From positions 1-18,230 of the forward strand of contig JAEZXR010000059.1 of NCBI GenBank assembly GCA_023419605.1: a stretch of DNA of 18,230 nucleotides, given 5' to 3'. The translations under genes were made by a program, and so were the position numbers. The DNA is from Bacillota bacterium. GTDB taxonomy: Bacteria > Bacillota > Clostridia > Acetivibrionales > JAEZXR01. Shown here one piece after another: positions 8,951 through 16,338 of the stretch; the stretch's first letter is position 1, and each line of letters opens with the position of its first letter. The notes beneath the pieces were generated by a model, which had not been told where the DNA came from, ran no database searches, and worked only from the letters and a program-made list of their open reading frames with translations.

Positions 8951-9116
8951 ACGGTTGCACCACTAACTCCATGCGTATCAGGTGCCCAGATAGAACACGC
9001 ATTTCATTGTTTCCCAAAATATTTACTTTTTAAGGGAGCAATCCTTCCTCACAGATTTCCTGCATCCCAGGAATATTTATACCCAGGTTTTCCCTGCATA
9101 AACATAAATATCCGAA
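8951..9116 (-). other. Noncoding stretch with inverted repeats upstream of the regulator
   Basis: No credible coding sequence here. On the minus strand there are overlapping CAGG/CCTG inverted repeats in the first 50 bases after the cyclase stop. An interrupted stem, atgcgt (8971-8976) with acgcat (8997-9002), encloses a smaller inner stem, and the terminator hairpin follows. Together this could be a structured leader RNA, but I do not recognise a known riboswitch class. Confidence 0.35.
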
Positions 9117-9752
9117 CTATCGATAGAATTCCCCTGTGCTTCTCGCAACAACCCTGGCCATCGAACCATCAGCTTTTATTTTCAATGGAAAAGCCATGAT
9201 CTCAAAGCTTTCCATGGCCAGCAATTTATCAAGATTTGTCAGGTTTTCAATTATATAAATCCGGTTTTTCAAGAATAGTTTATGTACCGGAAAAGGATAT
9301 CTGTCGGGAGAAGGCATATCCATGCCAATCATTTTAACCTTTTTCTTTAGCAAGAATTCACAAAATTCCAGCCCCATAACGGGATGTTCTTCATAGTACT
9401 CCATCCTCCCATAGAACCGATCCTGCCCTGTACACAGCAGCACAATACTCTTCTCTTTGACTATTGCTTCATACTCTGCTTTCATTTGAATTACAGGCTG
9501 GTTTCTTACATCCAAAACGCACCCGTCCCCTATAAAGGAGTCCAAAGGTACTTCCGATATATATTCCCTGCTTTCAGTCAAATGCATGGGCGCATCTATA
9601 TGCGTACCCGCATGCATACTGATATCCAACCGATGATTATTATGTTTGTCCATACTCAAATACTTGGTTTGGAACAGGTTTGTTTTACCATCTCCAGGAA
9701 ATACAGGCATGCCGTCTTCAATGGTATGTGATAAATCAACCAGTTTATTCAA
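9117..9752 (-). CDS. Cyclase/KynB-like metal-dependent hydrolase
   Basis: A 211-residue cytoplasmic protein of the cyclase family, which includes bacterial kynurenine formamidase and related metal-dependent amide, ester or lactone hydrolases. The family signature H-x-G-T-H-x-D-x-P-x-H is seen at residues 47-57 (HAGTHIDAPMH), providing the expected metal ligands, and the N-terminal DLSHTIEDGMPVFPGD is also typical. The start is a TTG at 9752-9750 with GAGGTG five bases upstream. It has its own promoter and is not tightly linked to the sulfur operon upstream or to the regulator downstream. No tryptophan-catabolism genes are nearby, so kynurenine as substrate is not supported and the real substrate is unknown. 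Confidence 0.88.
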   Translation of the reverse strand: MNKLVDLSHTIEDGMPVFPGDGKTNLFQTKYLSMDKHNNHRLDISMHAGTHIDAPMHLTESREYISEVPLDSFIGDGCVLDVRNQPVIQMKAEYEAIVKEKSIVLLCTGQDRFYGRMEYYEEHPVMGLEFCEFLLKKKVKMIGMDMPSPDRYPFPVHKLFLKNRIYIIENLTNLDKLLAMESFEIMAFPLKIKADGSMARVVARSTGEFYR

Positions 9753-9801
9753 GGCGCCACCTCTATCCTATAAAAAGTTATTTGCTCATAGTCTCAATTC
9801 T

Positions 9802-9831
9802 ATTATATACTTTATCCCTGTTCAATAGCAA
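9802..9831 (-). promoter_or_regulatory. Sigma-A-type promoter for the cyclase gene
   Basis: On the minus strand TTGCTA (9831-9826) and a perfect TATAAT (9807-9802) are separated by 18 bp, about 50 bp before the cyclase TTG start. The -35 matches at 4 of 6 positions. The -10 lies in an otherwise A/T-rich stretch, so a chance match is possible, but position and orientation fit. Confidence 0.6.
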
Positions 9832-9919
9832 ACAATAGGGAATACTTTTGAATGCTCATATCCAAAACCCTTCCCTATGGCCCCTGCTATTTCTCCATAG
9901 CGCCCTGTCACTTACAAAA

Positions 9920-11647
9920 CTATATATTATACTCTACGCCCAGAGCTTCCGGTTCTTCCTTGTATTGAACTTTCCTGAATTTCAGCAGATCCTGCCATTT
10001 GTTTGCGAAGGAAACTTCTTCCCGGATATTGTTAATCCCGGCACTCTTGATGTCACTTCTAAAGATTTCAAAATCCTGTGAGGACTCAACCTTTATATAT
10101 GCACCCAAGCTATCTATTAGCGTTTGATTTTCATACTGGTAATCCTCCAGCTCCACCAAATCCTCCAGCTTCCTATCTCTGATTTTTGCTGCGATCCTGC
10201 GCGCCAGGTCTACAACATCAAAGTTATCAGGGAAGCTGTAGGTTTCACCGGCTGTAGGAATATCGCCGCCAATCCTGTAGACTCCCGCCCCGGCCTCCAC
10301 TCGCTGGAACTTTCCGGTGGGAATCAGGAAGTAATACTCATCAAAGCAATGCACCTCCAAAACCGTATCGCCTTTCACAAACTTCACACCCTCCGGCGCC
10401 TGCTCGGCAGTTCCTGAAATGATGCCTCCGCCGCTTACATCATAACCGTCTACAATAACAAACCTTCCGGTATTCTGATTATCCTTGAATTCGTCAAAGC
10501 TGACTTTTTCCCTGGTTTTAACGGTAACCTCGGCTACATCATTGATTTTCACCGCCTCAGCATTTTCCAGGGTCTCCAGAGTCGTGGCGTCAATCACCTT
10601 ATTGACCGAATGGATTTCACATTCCACTTCCTGGGTCACCAGCTTCAGTTTATATTTCCTGTTCTTAACCAATTCCTTTTTTCCCATCCAAAAGATATTG
10701 GCTTTAAAAAGATTGGAAGTCACCGGAGCCCCCTCCCGGTGGGAGATAAATTCGCCCCTCTTGTTAAAGAATTCATCTTCCACTGTAATTCCCACCGACA
10801 TTCCGGCTTCGACGGAATCTCTCCGGTCCCTGTCAGCCCAATATTCGATGGATTTGACCCGGGTTACCTTGTTGCCGGGGAACAGCAGGATTTCGTCTCC
10901 AACCTGGAGTCTTCCCGACTCGATACGCCCGGAAATAATCCTCCGGTTGTCAAATTTATACACATCCTGAATCGGAAAACGCAGCGGCTTATCTGCCAAT
11001 CCTTTGTCCTTCTCAAAGAGGTCCATGGCTTCCAGGACAGGTTCTCCGTCATACCATGGCATCTTTCCGGACCGATGAGTAAGGTTCTCCCCCAGAAACG
11101 CCGAGACGGGAATATACTTCAGGGGATAAACATTTAGACTGTTAAGAAATTGATTCATTTCCTTCCGGATGGCTTTGAATTTCTCCTCTGAGTAATCAAT
11201 CAAATCCATTTTATTGACGATAACATAGATTTTCTGTATTCCCAGCAGAGAGAGAATATATCCATGTCTCTTTGACTGCTCCTGTATACCCTCGCCGGCA
11301 TCAATAATAAGCAGTGCAGCCTCTGCATTGGCAGCACCCGAAATCATATTTTTTAGAAACTCCTTGTGCCCCGGGGCATCGATAATGACATAATCCCGCT
11401 TGTCCGTATGAAATTGCAGCTGTGTTGTATCAATGGTAATTCCCTGCTTCTGCTCTTCTTCGAAGGCATCCAGAAGGTAGGCATATTCGAAGGGCTTTCC
11501 CTTTTCCTTTGAAATCCGCTTTACCCTTTCAATGGCCCCTTCCGGCAGAGATTTTGTATCATACAGCAATCTTCCGATTACAGTTGATTTCCCATGGTCT
11601 ACATGGCCTGCAACTACGATTTTCAGAACTTCCCTCACATTTTCCAT
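9920..11647 (-). CDS. cysN: Sulfate adenylyltransferase subunit 1 (GTPase), long C-terminal extension
   Basis: The large subunit of ATP sulfurylase; it couples GTP hydrolysis to formation of APS from sulfate and ATP with CysD. G1 is at residues 14-21 (GHVDHGKS), G2 around 69-74 (GITIDT), G3 at 90-94 (DAPGH) and G4 at 145-148 (NKMD). EF-Tu-like beta-barrel domains follow, ending near residue 412 with GRFVIVDG. The protein then continues about 160 residues further, where typical stand-alone CysN stops and CysNC fusions carry APS kinase. No kinase P-loop is present in this tail, and a separate cysC exists in the operon. The tail's function is unknown. The ATG at 11647 has GGGAGGT eight bases upstream and lies 18 bp after cysD. 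It is the last gene of the operon. Confidence 0.94.
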   Translation of the reverse strand: MENVREVLKIVVAGHVDHGKSTVIGRLLYDTKSLPEGAIERVKRISKEKGKPFEYAYLLDAFEEEQKQGITIDTTQLQFHTDKRDYVIIDAPGHKEFLKNMISGAANAEAALLIIDAGEGIQEQSKRHGYILSLLGIQKIYVIVNKMDLIDYSEEKFKAIRKEMNQFLNSLNVYPLKYIPVSAFLGENLTHRSGKMPWYDGEPVLEAMDLFEKDKGLADKPLRFPIQDVYKFDNRRIISGRIESGRLQVGDEILLFPGNKVTRVKSIEYWADRDRRDSVEAGMSVGITVEDEFFNKRGEFISHREGAPVTSNLFKANIFWMGKKELVKNRKYKLKLVTQEVECEIHSVNKVIDATTLETLENAEAVKINDVAEVTVKTREKVSFDEFKDNQNTGRFVIVDGYDVSGGGIISGTAEQAPEGVKFVKGDTVLEVHCFDEYYFLIPTGKFQRVEAGAGVYRIGGDIPTAGETYSFPDNFDVVDLARRIAAKIRDRKLEDLVELEDYQYENQTLIDSLGAYIKVESSQDFEIFRSDIKSAGINNIREEVSFANKWQDLLKFRKVQYKEEPEALGVEYNI

Positions 11648-11665
11648 TGATAAGACCTCCCCATT

Positions 11666-12466
11666 CTACATATACCCGTCTTTTCTCAGCTTCTGCATGG
11701 CGTAGGCGTCTTCCTGATCCTGCGCCCTGCCGGCCCGCTCACTTACCTTGGTGTTTTTCAGTTCTTCCACGATCTCTTCAATGGTGGTCGCCGTAGAGTC
11801 GATTTTTCCGGTACAGGGCGCGCATCCAAGGCTTCTGTACCTTTTTCCATCCTTGGCATAGTAGAGGTCCACCAAAGGTATTTTCTCCCTGCCGATATAG
11901 TTCCAGATATCGATCTCATTCCAGTGAAGAATGGGATGCACACGGATATGATTGCCTTTGGGGAAGTCAGTCTTAAACTGGTCCCATAACTCCGGCGGCT
12001 GATTGGTATAATCCCATTCCGAGTCCTTGTTTCTTTCGCTGAAAACCCTTTCCTTGGACCGGGAACCTTCTTCATCCCGCCGTATTCCCAAAATCAGCCC
12101 TTCGAACTCATACCTGGTAACCACCTGCTGGAGTCCGTCGGTTTTCAGTGCCTTACAGCAGACCAGCCTGCCGTTGTGAGGCCCCATTCCTTCTGTCAGT
12201 GCCTCTTCGTTCTTGTGCACAATGAGGTCCAAATTATATTCCTTTGCAATGCGGTCCCGGTACTCGATCATCTCGGGAATTTTATAGGTAGTATCCACAT
12301 GAATAAACGGAAAGGGGCAGTGCCCGAAAAACGCCTTTTTAGCCAGCCACAGCAGCACTGTGGAGTCCTTTCCGATGGACCAGAGCATTCCCAGCTTTCC
12401 AAACTTTTTGTAGGCTTCCCGTAAAATAAAAATACTTTGTGCTTCCAACCTGTCTAAATGATCCAT
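11666..12466 (-). CDS. cysD: Sulfate adenylyltransferase subunit 2
   Basis: The catalytic subunit of ATP sulfurylase, an N-type ATP pyrophosphatase that adenylates sulfate to APS. The PP-loop SIGKDS is at residues 30-35. GIRRDEEGSRSKERVFS is at 127-143, RSLGCAPCT at 211-219, and the C-terminal SERAGRAQDQEDAYAM segment matches the conserved tail. Length is 266 residues, slightly short of the usual 300 or so. I chose ATG 12466, six bases after GGGAGGT. The longer in-frame extension to 12550 overlaps aprB and has no family similarity. It follows aprB by 19 bp and precedes cysN by 18 bp, so the two subunits are co-translated. Confidence 0.96.
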   Translation of the reverse strand: MDHLDRLEAQSIFILREAYKKFGKLGMLWSIGKDSTVLLWLAKKAFFGHCPFPFIHVDTTYKIPEMIEYRDRIAKEYNLDLIVHKNEEALTEGMGPHNGRLVCCKALKTDGLQQVVTRYEFEGLILGIRRDEEGSRSKERVFSERNKDSEWDYTNQPPELWDQFKTDFPKGNHIRVHPILHWNEIDIWNYIGREKIPLVDLYYAKDGKRYRSLGCAPCTGKIDSTATTIEEIVEELKNTKVSERAGRAQDQEDAYAMQKLRKDGYM

Positions 12467-12485
12467 TGTCATACCTCCCGGTTCA

Positions 12486-12800
12486 TTAATATTTATTTGA
12501 TTCCTTCCGGTGAATGGCGATGGTACGCACATCTCCGTCGGCTTTTTCAATCACCCACTCCAGTAAATCCCCCCGCTGCCGGGTGTGCATATGAGCTCCC
12601 TTCCCGCCAATATCCGCACCCAGATAGTACTGTATGGCTCCATGGCTGCATTCTTTCAGACATGCAGCACAGCCCCAGCAATCCTTTGGGTATTTGTTAA
12701 AGGCTTTGCCCTTTTCATCCGTATAAATAAGGTTTCCGGGACATACTTTCCGGCATTGGCCGCAGACGACACAGGCCTCCTTGTTAATGCGAATGCTCAT
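12486..12800 (-). CDS. aprB: APS reductase beta subunit, 2[4Fe-4S] ferredoxin (AprB-like)
   Basis: A 104-residue iron-sulfur protein expected to pass electrons to the AprA-like flavoprotein. Two clusters are predicted from C10-x2-C13-x2-C16-x3-C20 and C41-x2-C44-x2-C47-x3-C51, the second with the CWGCAAC sequence typical of AprB. It is shorter than dissimilatory AprB proteins (about 150 residues) and lacks most of their C-terminal tail, consistent with an assimilatory-type or AprB-like enzyme. The ATG at 12800 is nine bases after AAGGG and overlaps the end of aprA by 17 bp, showing translational coupling and a two-subunit complex. A generic ferredoxin is the alternative, but gene order argues for AprB. 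Confidence 0.85.
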   Translation of the reverse strand: MSIRINKEACVVCGQCRKVCPGNLIYTDEKGKAFNKYPKDCWGCAACLKECSHGAIQYYLGADIGGKGAHMHTRQRGDLLEWVIEKADGDVRTIAIHRKESNKY

Positions 12801-14472
12801 AGAATTCATCCCTTTCGATTAGTTTGCGGTAAATGATTTTCACCTCGCCAGCCTCCACCCGGGAATTTATGTATTGCTTCCAATGTTCATCGTCCTTGTC
12901 CGGGTAATCGGCGTTCTGGTTGTAGCAATGCCAACGGGTCTCCTTCCTGGCCTCCAGATGCCGGATCAACACCCGGCAAATCTCCAGGCGATCCAAAATT
13001 TCATGGACGAGCGTCAGTTCGTGCATATCCCGGACCGGAAGTCCTTCTGCTATTTCTACAAGGTCCTCGATGCGCTGCTCGGCTATTTTCAGCCCTTTTC
13101 CATTAAATACATAGCCTGCGGACAATCCACCGGCGTATTCATCCATTACTTTCTGCATGGCCTCCTCTACTTCCTCGATGGTATAGGGGCCTGCAGCATT
13201 TGTTGAAAACTTCTCAACGGCCTTCCGTTTTTTGTCTACATCTTCTGCCTTCAACGCCTCCAGGGATTTTCCCTGGATGTATTCCAGGGCCGATCGGGCA
13301 GCGATTTCTCCCTCCACCAGGCAGCCCGTCACATATTTCTTTGGGCTGCCCCCGGTTACATCTCCGGCGGCAAAGAGCCCCTCCAGTGTTGTGGCTCTTT
13401 GGATGTCCACCCAGTAGCCGCTGGCGGTATGCCCCCCTACGATATAGGGTTCTGTCCCTTCAATCTCGATATTTTCTACAGCGGGCCCCTTTCCCCGCTC
13501 CAGCCACCGAAGGGTTTGAGCCGGCGCCATATTCAGATAGGCTTTGTAGAGTTCCTCCTCCGTCTCCTTGCCAATCCCCTCCGTTTTTAAGTAACAGGGG
13601 CCTCTACCCTCTCTGTTTTCCATCACTGTTGCGTATAGCCGCATAGGCGTGGAGGGCCTTCCATACTTCTTCATATAGGGTTCACCCCTGCTATTGACCT
13701 GTTCGGAACCCACGCCTTGTGCCGTGGTACCGGTGGGAGCGATGGTGTCCTTGCACCGAAGAGCAATAAACCGCATTTCAAAGGTGGTCATTTCAGCCCC
13801 GGCCCGGATTCCCATAGCGTAGCCGGCTCCTGTATTGAAGGGGCTGTACCACATCTTGTGGCGGGAGAATCCCGGATTGTTTGGCCTGTAAATCCCCGCC
13901 GCCCCTCCGGTACTGCAAATTACAGCTTTTGCATAGAGTATATAGAAAAGCTCTTCTTCCACGGAAATGCCGTAAGCACCAATGACTTTACCGCCCTTTA
14001 GAATGTAATCGATGATATTCACTCTGTTAAGAACTGTTACATTCTCCTTCTGCTCTACAGCTTTTGCAAGAATGGGCTTTATGTTTTCACCATTGATTTT
14101 AATGCTTCTTTTCCCCCGGGATACATAACTGCCGGTTTCATCCTTTAACAGGGGAAGACCAAGGCTTTCCAGCTTTCGGGTTGCACGGTTCAATCCTTTT
14201 GCAATGGAGTAGACCAGATCCTCCCGGATGATCTCCTCGGAGTCTCTTTTTACGTAGGCTGTATAGGATTCCGGTGTTTCCCCGGGATTGATGTATGCAT
14301 TAATGGCATTGACTCCTGAAGCCAGACAGCCGCTTCGCCGGATATTGGCCTTATCTGCCACAATCACCTTGGCACCGGAGTTTTCAGCAACGGTAATGGC
14401 GCTGAAGCACCCTGCTGTCCCTCCCCCGATGATTAGAATATCTGTTTCCAGAATCATGGACCGAAGCCCCAT
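12784..14472 (-). CDS. aprA: APS reductase alpha subunit, flavoprotein (AprA-like)
   Basis: A 562-residue FAD protein of the fumarate reductase/AprA family, likely reducing APS to sulfite and AMP. The dinucleotide-binding motif GGGTAG is at residues 16-21. Further FAD-family features are SGCLASG, STGGAAG and, near the C-terminus, FAAGDVTGG. A GGHTASGYWVD segment carries the conserved active-site-region histidine, and the C-terminal ETRWHCYNQNADYPDKDD stretch is typical of the family. It is somewhat shorter than dissimilatory AprA (over 600). ATG 14472 follows AAGGAGGT by four bases; the longer extension to 14508 is unlikely. The adjacent AprB-like gene plus cysDN identify it as APS reductase rather than fumarate reductase. 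Confidence 0.87.
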   Translation of the reverse strand: MGLRSMILETDILIIGGGTAGCFSAITVAENSGAKVIVADKANIRRSGCLASGVNAINAYINPGETPESYTAYVKRDSEEIIREDLVYSIAKGLNRATRKLESLGLPLLKDETGSYVSRGKRSIKINGENIKPILAKAVEQKENVTVLNRVNIIDYILKGGKVIGAYGISVEEELFYILYAKAVICSTGGAAGIYRPNNPGFSRHKMWYSPFNTGAGYAMGIRAGAEMTTFEMRFIALRCKDTIAPTGTTAQGVGSEQVNSRGEPYMKKYGRPSTPMRLYATVMENREGRGPCYLKTEGIGKETEEELYKAYLNMAPAQTLRWLERGKGPAVENIEIEGTEPYIVGGHTASGYWVDIQRATTLEGLFAAGDVTGGSPKKYVTGCLVEGEIAARSALEYIQGKSLEALKAEDVDKKRKAVEKFSTNAAGPYTIEEVEEAMQKVMDEYAGGLSAGYVFNGKGLKIAEQRIEDLVEIAEGLPVRDMHELTLVHEILDRLEICRVLIRHLEARKETRWHCYNQNADYPDKDDEHWKQYINSRVEAGEVKIIYRKLIERDEFYEHSH

Positions 14473-14506
14473 GAAGACCTCCTTCCCGCGCCTCTTGCCA
14501 CTTTTC

Positions 14507-14625
14507 AACCCTCATCCCTCTACCTCCCTTCTCCCAAACTCGGTAGAAGGGAGAATCAGAAAAGCTTCGAAGCAGTTCCCAGTCCCCCTCTACCAATTTG
14601 GGGAGAGGGGCTAGGGGTGAGGGTT
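14507..14625. repeat. 119-bp palindromic intergenic repeat with inverted ends
   Basis: The left end aaccctcatccct (14507-14519) and right end aggggtgagggtt (14613-14625) are inverted repeats matching at 12 of 13 positions. Inside are two further stems: tcccttct with agaaggga (about 14526-14552), and cccctct with agagggg (about 14585-14610). There is no coding potential. This resembles miniature or palindromic intergenic repeat elements. It lies inside the sulfur operon, between cysC and aprA, and could fold in the mRNA and alter relative expression. A copy of its left end is found at 16307-16330. Confidence 0.7.
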
Positions 14626-14742
14626 AACTCATTCATCTTGTAATCGCCTAGCATTTTCACAAAATGACTTTGGTAAAGTAGGCCGAGCCGCTTTCTCTTC
14701 TCATTTTTCCACTTTGGTTATAAGTTTGCACCGGTATAGAGA

Positions 14743-15348
14743 TCATTTCCCAATGATGCCTCTCTGCGCTAAAACTTCCAATACTGTATCCACACATTCT
14801 TCCAGACTCTGCTTATCTGTTTGCAAAGTAATCTCCGGATTTTCCGGAGCTTCATAAGGAGAACTAATACCGGTAAATTCCTTTATTTGACCGAACCTGG
14901 CTTTCCGGTACAAGCTTTTGGGGTCCCTGCCTTCACACACCCGAAGAGGACAATCAACATAAACTTCAATAAAGTCTTCCGGCATCCGGCTTCGGACTTT
15001 TTCCCGGTCTTCTCCGAAAGGGGATATAAAACAGGCCAGTGTGATAACACCTGTATCTACAAACAGCCGCGAAACCTCTCCGATTCTTCGAATGTTTTCC
15101 TTCCGGTCTTCTGTGGAGAAACCCAAATCCCCATTAATTCCATGCCGAATATTATCACCATCCAGAATAACCGTGAGTCGGCCCGACTCATGCAGTTTTT
15201 TCTCCACCGCATTGGCTATGGTGGATTTTCCCGATCCGGACAGCCCGGTAAACCACAGAAGAGTGCCCTTCTGCCCTAACAGCTTTTCCCTGTCCCTACG
15301 CCCAATGTCTCCCTGCTGCCATACTACATTGGAGGATGTTTGCTGCAT
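14743..15348 (-). CDS. cysC: Adenylylsulfate kinase (APS kinase)
   Basis: A 201-residue kinase that phosphorylates APS to PAPS with ATP. The P-loop GLSGSGKST is at 35-43, DGDNIRHG at 63-70, DLGFS at 74-78, and SPFGEDREKVR in the second half; all are typical of CysC. The ATG at 15348 is preceded by AAGGAGGTG; an in-frame GTG at 15357 lies inside that ribosome binding site and was not used. It sits 64 bp after the sulfite reductase gene and 270 bp before aprA, with the palindromic repeat in between. Since AprAB-type enzymes use APS, PAPS made here may feed sulfotransferases or a PAPS reductase elsewhere. Confidence 0.96.
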   Translation of the reverse strand: MQQTSSNVVWQQGDIGRRDREKLLGQKGTLLWFTGLSGSGKSTIANAVEKKLHESGRLTVILDGDNIRHGINGDLGFSTEDRKENIRRIGEVSRLFVDTGVITLACFISPFGEDREKVRSRMPEDFIEVYVDCPLRVCEGRDPKSLYRKARFGQIKEFTGISSPYEAPENPEITLQTDKQSLEECVDTVLEVLAQRGIIGK

Positions 15349-15412
15349 CCCTCCCACCTCCTTCTCCTATCGCAATGCTTTTTACGATTATGGCCTCTGT
15401 ACAACTTAAAAA

Positions 15413-16294
15413 TTATCTGCTGATTTCCGCCGGAAGGCTGCTGTTGAGCTTTTCTTCAAAGACATCCCAGCCTACTCTCTCCAGCGTGTACGCCAGCCTC
15501 TCCTTTTGCTTTCCGTACTCTCTGAAAAATTCCATGGTTGCTTCAATAACCCGGTGCAGGTCCGCGGTTTCAAAGAGAGTGGGAAGTACTTGTCTCCCAA
15601 TTCGTATGCTGTTTCCAAAGGTACCGCCAAAATACACCGTGAACCCGGGTCTACCCTCCCATGCCTTTACAGGACAGGCCTTTACGCAGCGGCCACACTG
15701 GATGCACTCGGTTTCGGAATACATCAGGGTTTTGTCCTGCCGGCTGACGGTAATGGCTTTTACGGGACAAAGGGCCGCACAAGCGCCACAGTACGTGCAG
15801 TCAGCTTCCCTCCACTGCGGCTTCATGGCTCCTTTAATGCCCAGGTCATTTTCCTCGGCCTTCAAGCAATTGTTTCTGCATCCGGTGATACCGATTTTGA
15901 ATTTATGCGGTACCGGCTCTCCATAATACCGTTGATCCATATCCCTCGCCATCCCTGCGGCGTCAATCAATCCCCGGGGGCATACAGTGCAACCCTGGCA
16001 TGCTGTAACTGTCCTGACACGGTTCCCCCCTGCTGCGGGCTCCAACCCTGCTTCCGCTAACTGCGCCCGGACAGTCTCAATATCCTCCAGCCTTACGAAA
16101 GGAATTTCCATGCTTTGCCTGGAGGTCATATGAACGTGACCTTGACCGAATTTCGTTGCGATTTCATATATTTTCCTTAACTGCTCTGCTGTGATCTGGC
16201 CTCCTGCGATTCGCAGCCGCATGGAAAAACAATCCTTCTGCACCTGTGGCATAAAGCCGTTGCTTTTCAATTCCTTGTAGTTTGCCTTTTGCAC
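15413..16294 (-). CDS. Compact siroheme sulfite reductase with two ferredoxin clusters
   Basis: A 293-residue nitrite/sulfite reductase-family protein, likely reducing sulfite to sulfide with six electrons. The N-terminal ferredoxin-like half domain includes HVHMTSRQ. The siroheme-[4Fe-4S] ligands form C99-x5-C105 and C139-x3-C143 (TACQGCTVC and TGCRNNC). Two ferredoxin motifs are inserted: C166-x2-C169-x2-C172-x3-C176 and C197-x2-C200-x2-C203-x3-C207. This resembles AsrC-like or low-molecular-mass anaerobic sulfite reductases, about half the size of CysI. I start at GTG 16294, six bases after a strong GAGGAGG; a longer frame from a TTG at 16351 overlaps the preceding gene and lacks a good ribosome site. 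The electron donor is unknown. A nitrite reductase role is possible but less likely in this operon. Confidence 0.9.
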   Translation of the reverse strand: MQKANYKELKSNGFMPQVQKDCFSMRLRIAGGQITAEQLRKIYEIATKFGQGHVHMTSRQSMEIPFVRLEDIETVRAQLAEAGLEPAAGGNRVRTVTACQGCTVCPRGLIDAAGMARDMDQRYYGEPVPHKFKIGITGCRNNCLKAEENDLGIKGAMKPQWREADCTYCGACAALCPVKAITVSRQDKTLMYSETECIQCGRCVKACPVKAWEGRPGFTVYFGGTFGNSIRIGRQVLPTLFETADLHRVIEATMEFFREYGKQKERLAYTLERVGWDVFEEKLNSSLPAEISR

Positions 16295-16306
16295 GTTTAT
16301 CCTCCT

Positions 16307-16330
16307 CTTTTCAACCCTCATTCCCCTATC
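16307..16330. repeat. Isolated end-copy of the 119-bp repeat
   Basis: This 24-bp stretch matches 14501-14524 at 21 of 24 positions, with the first 15 identical (cttttcaaccctcat). It lies between the ThiS-like gene and the sulfite reductase, just upstream of the latter's ribosome binding site; the 14501 copy lies 29 bp upstream of the aprA start. It may be a remnant of the same repeat, or a shared regulatory sequence. Confidence 0.55.
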
Positions 16331-16338
16331 TTTGAACT

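Noticed and set aside
8838..9017. N-terminal extension of the response regulator
   Set aside because: It crosses a strong terminator hairpin, shows no domain similarity, and a receiver-domain start with a ribosome site is at 8837.
9010..9116. Resemblance to a cyclic-di-GMP riboswitch (CAGGG, AAACC, GGGATGC pieces)
   Set aside because: Only scattered short matches; the conserved GCAAAGCC-like core and second stem cannot be matched convincingly.
9875..9900. Hairpin ctatgg/ccatag after cysN as the operon terminator
   Set aside because: The stem is only 6 bp with a 14-base loop and no T run follows, so termination there is not supported.
12467..12550. N-terminal extension of CysD
   Set aside because: It overlaps aprB and its stop, and a well-spaced ribosome site supports ATG 12466.
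12784..14472. Succinate dehydrogenase or fumarate reductase flavoprotein
   Set aside because: Same fold family, but the adjacent two-cluster AprB-like gene and cysDNC favour APS reductase.
14384..14596. Small protein in the cysC-aprA gap
   Set aside because: It consists of the palindromic repeat plus an out-of-frame part of aprA, with no ribosome site.
14667..14679. Small palindrome actttggtaaagt as an operator
   Set aside because: Only 5-bp arms, no second copy at another promoter, and no nearby promoter elements.
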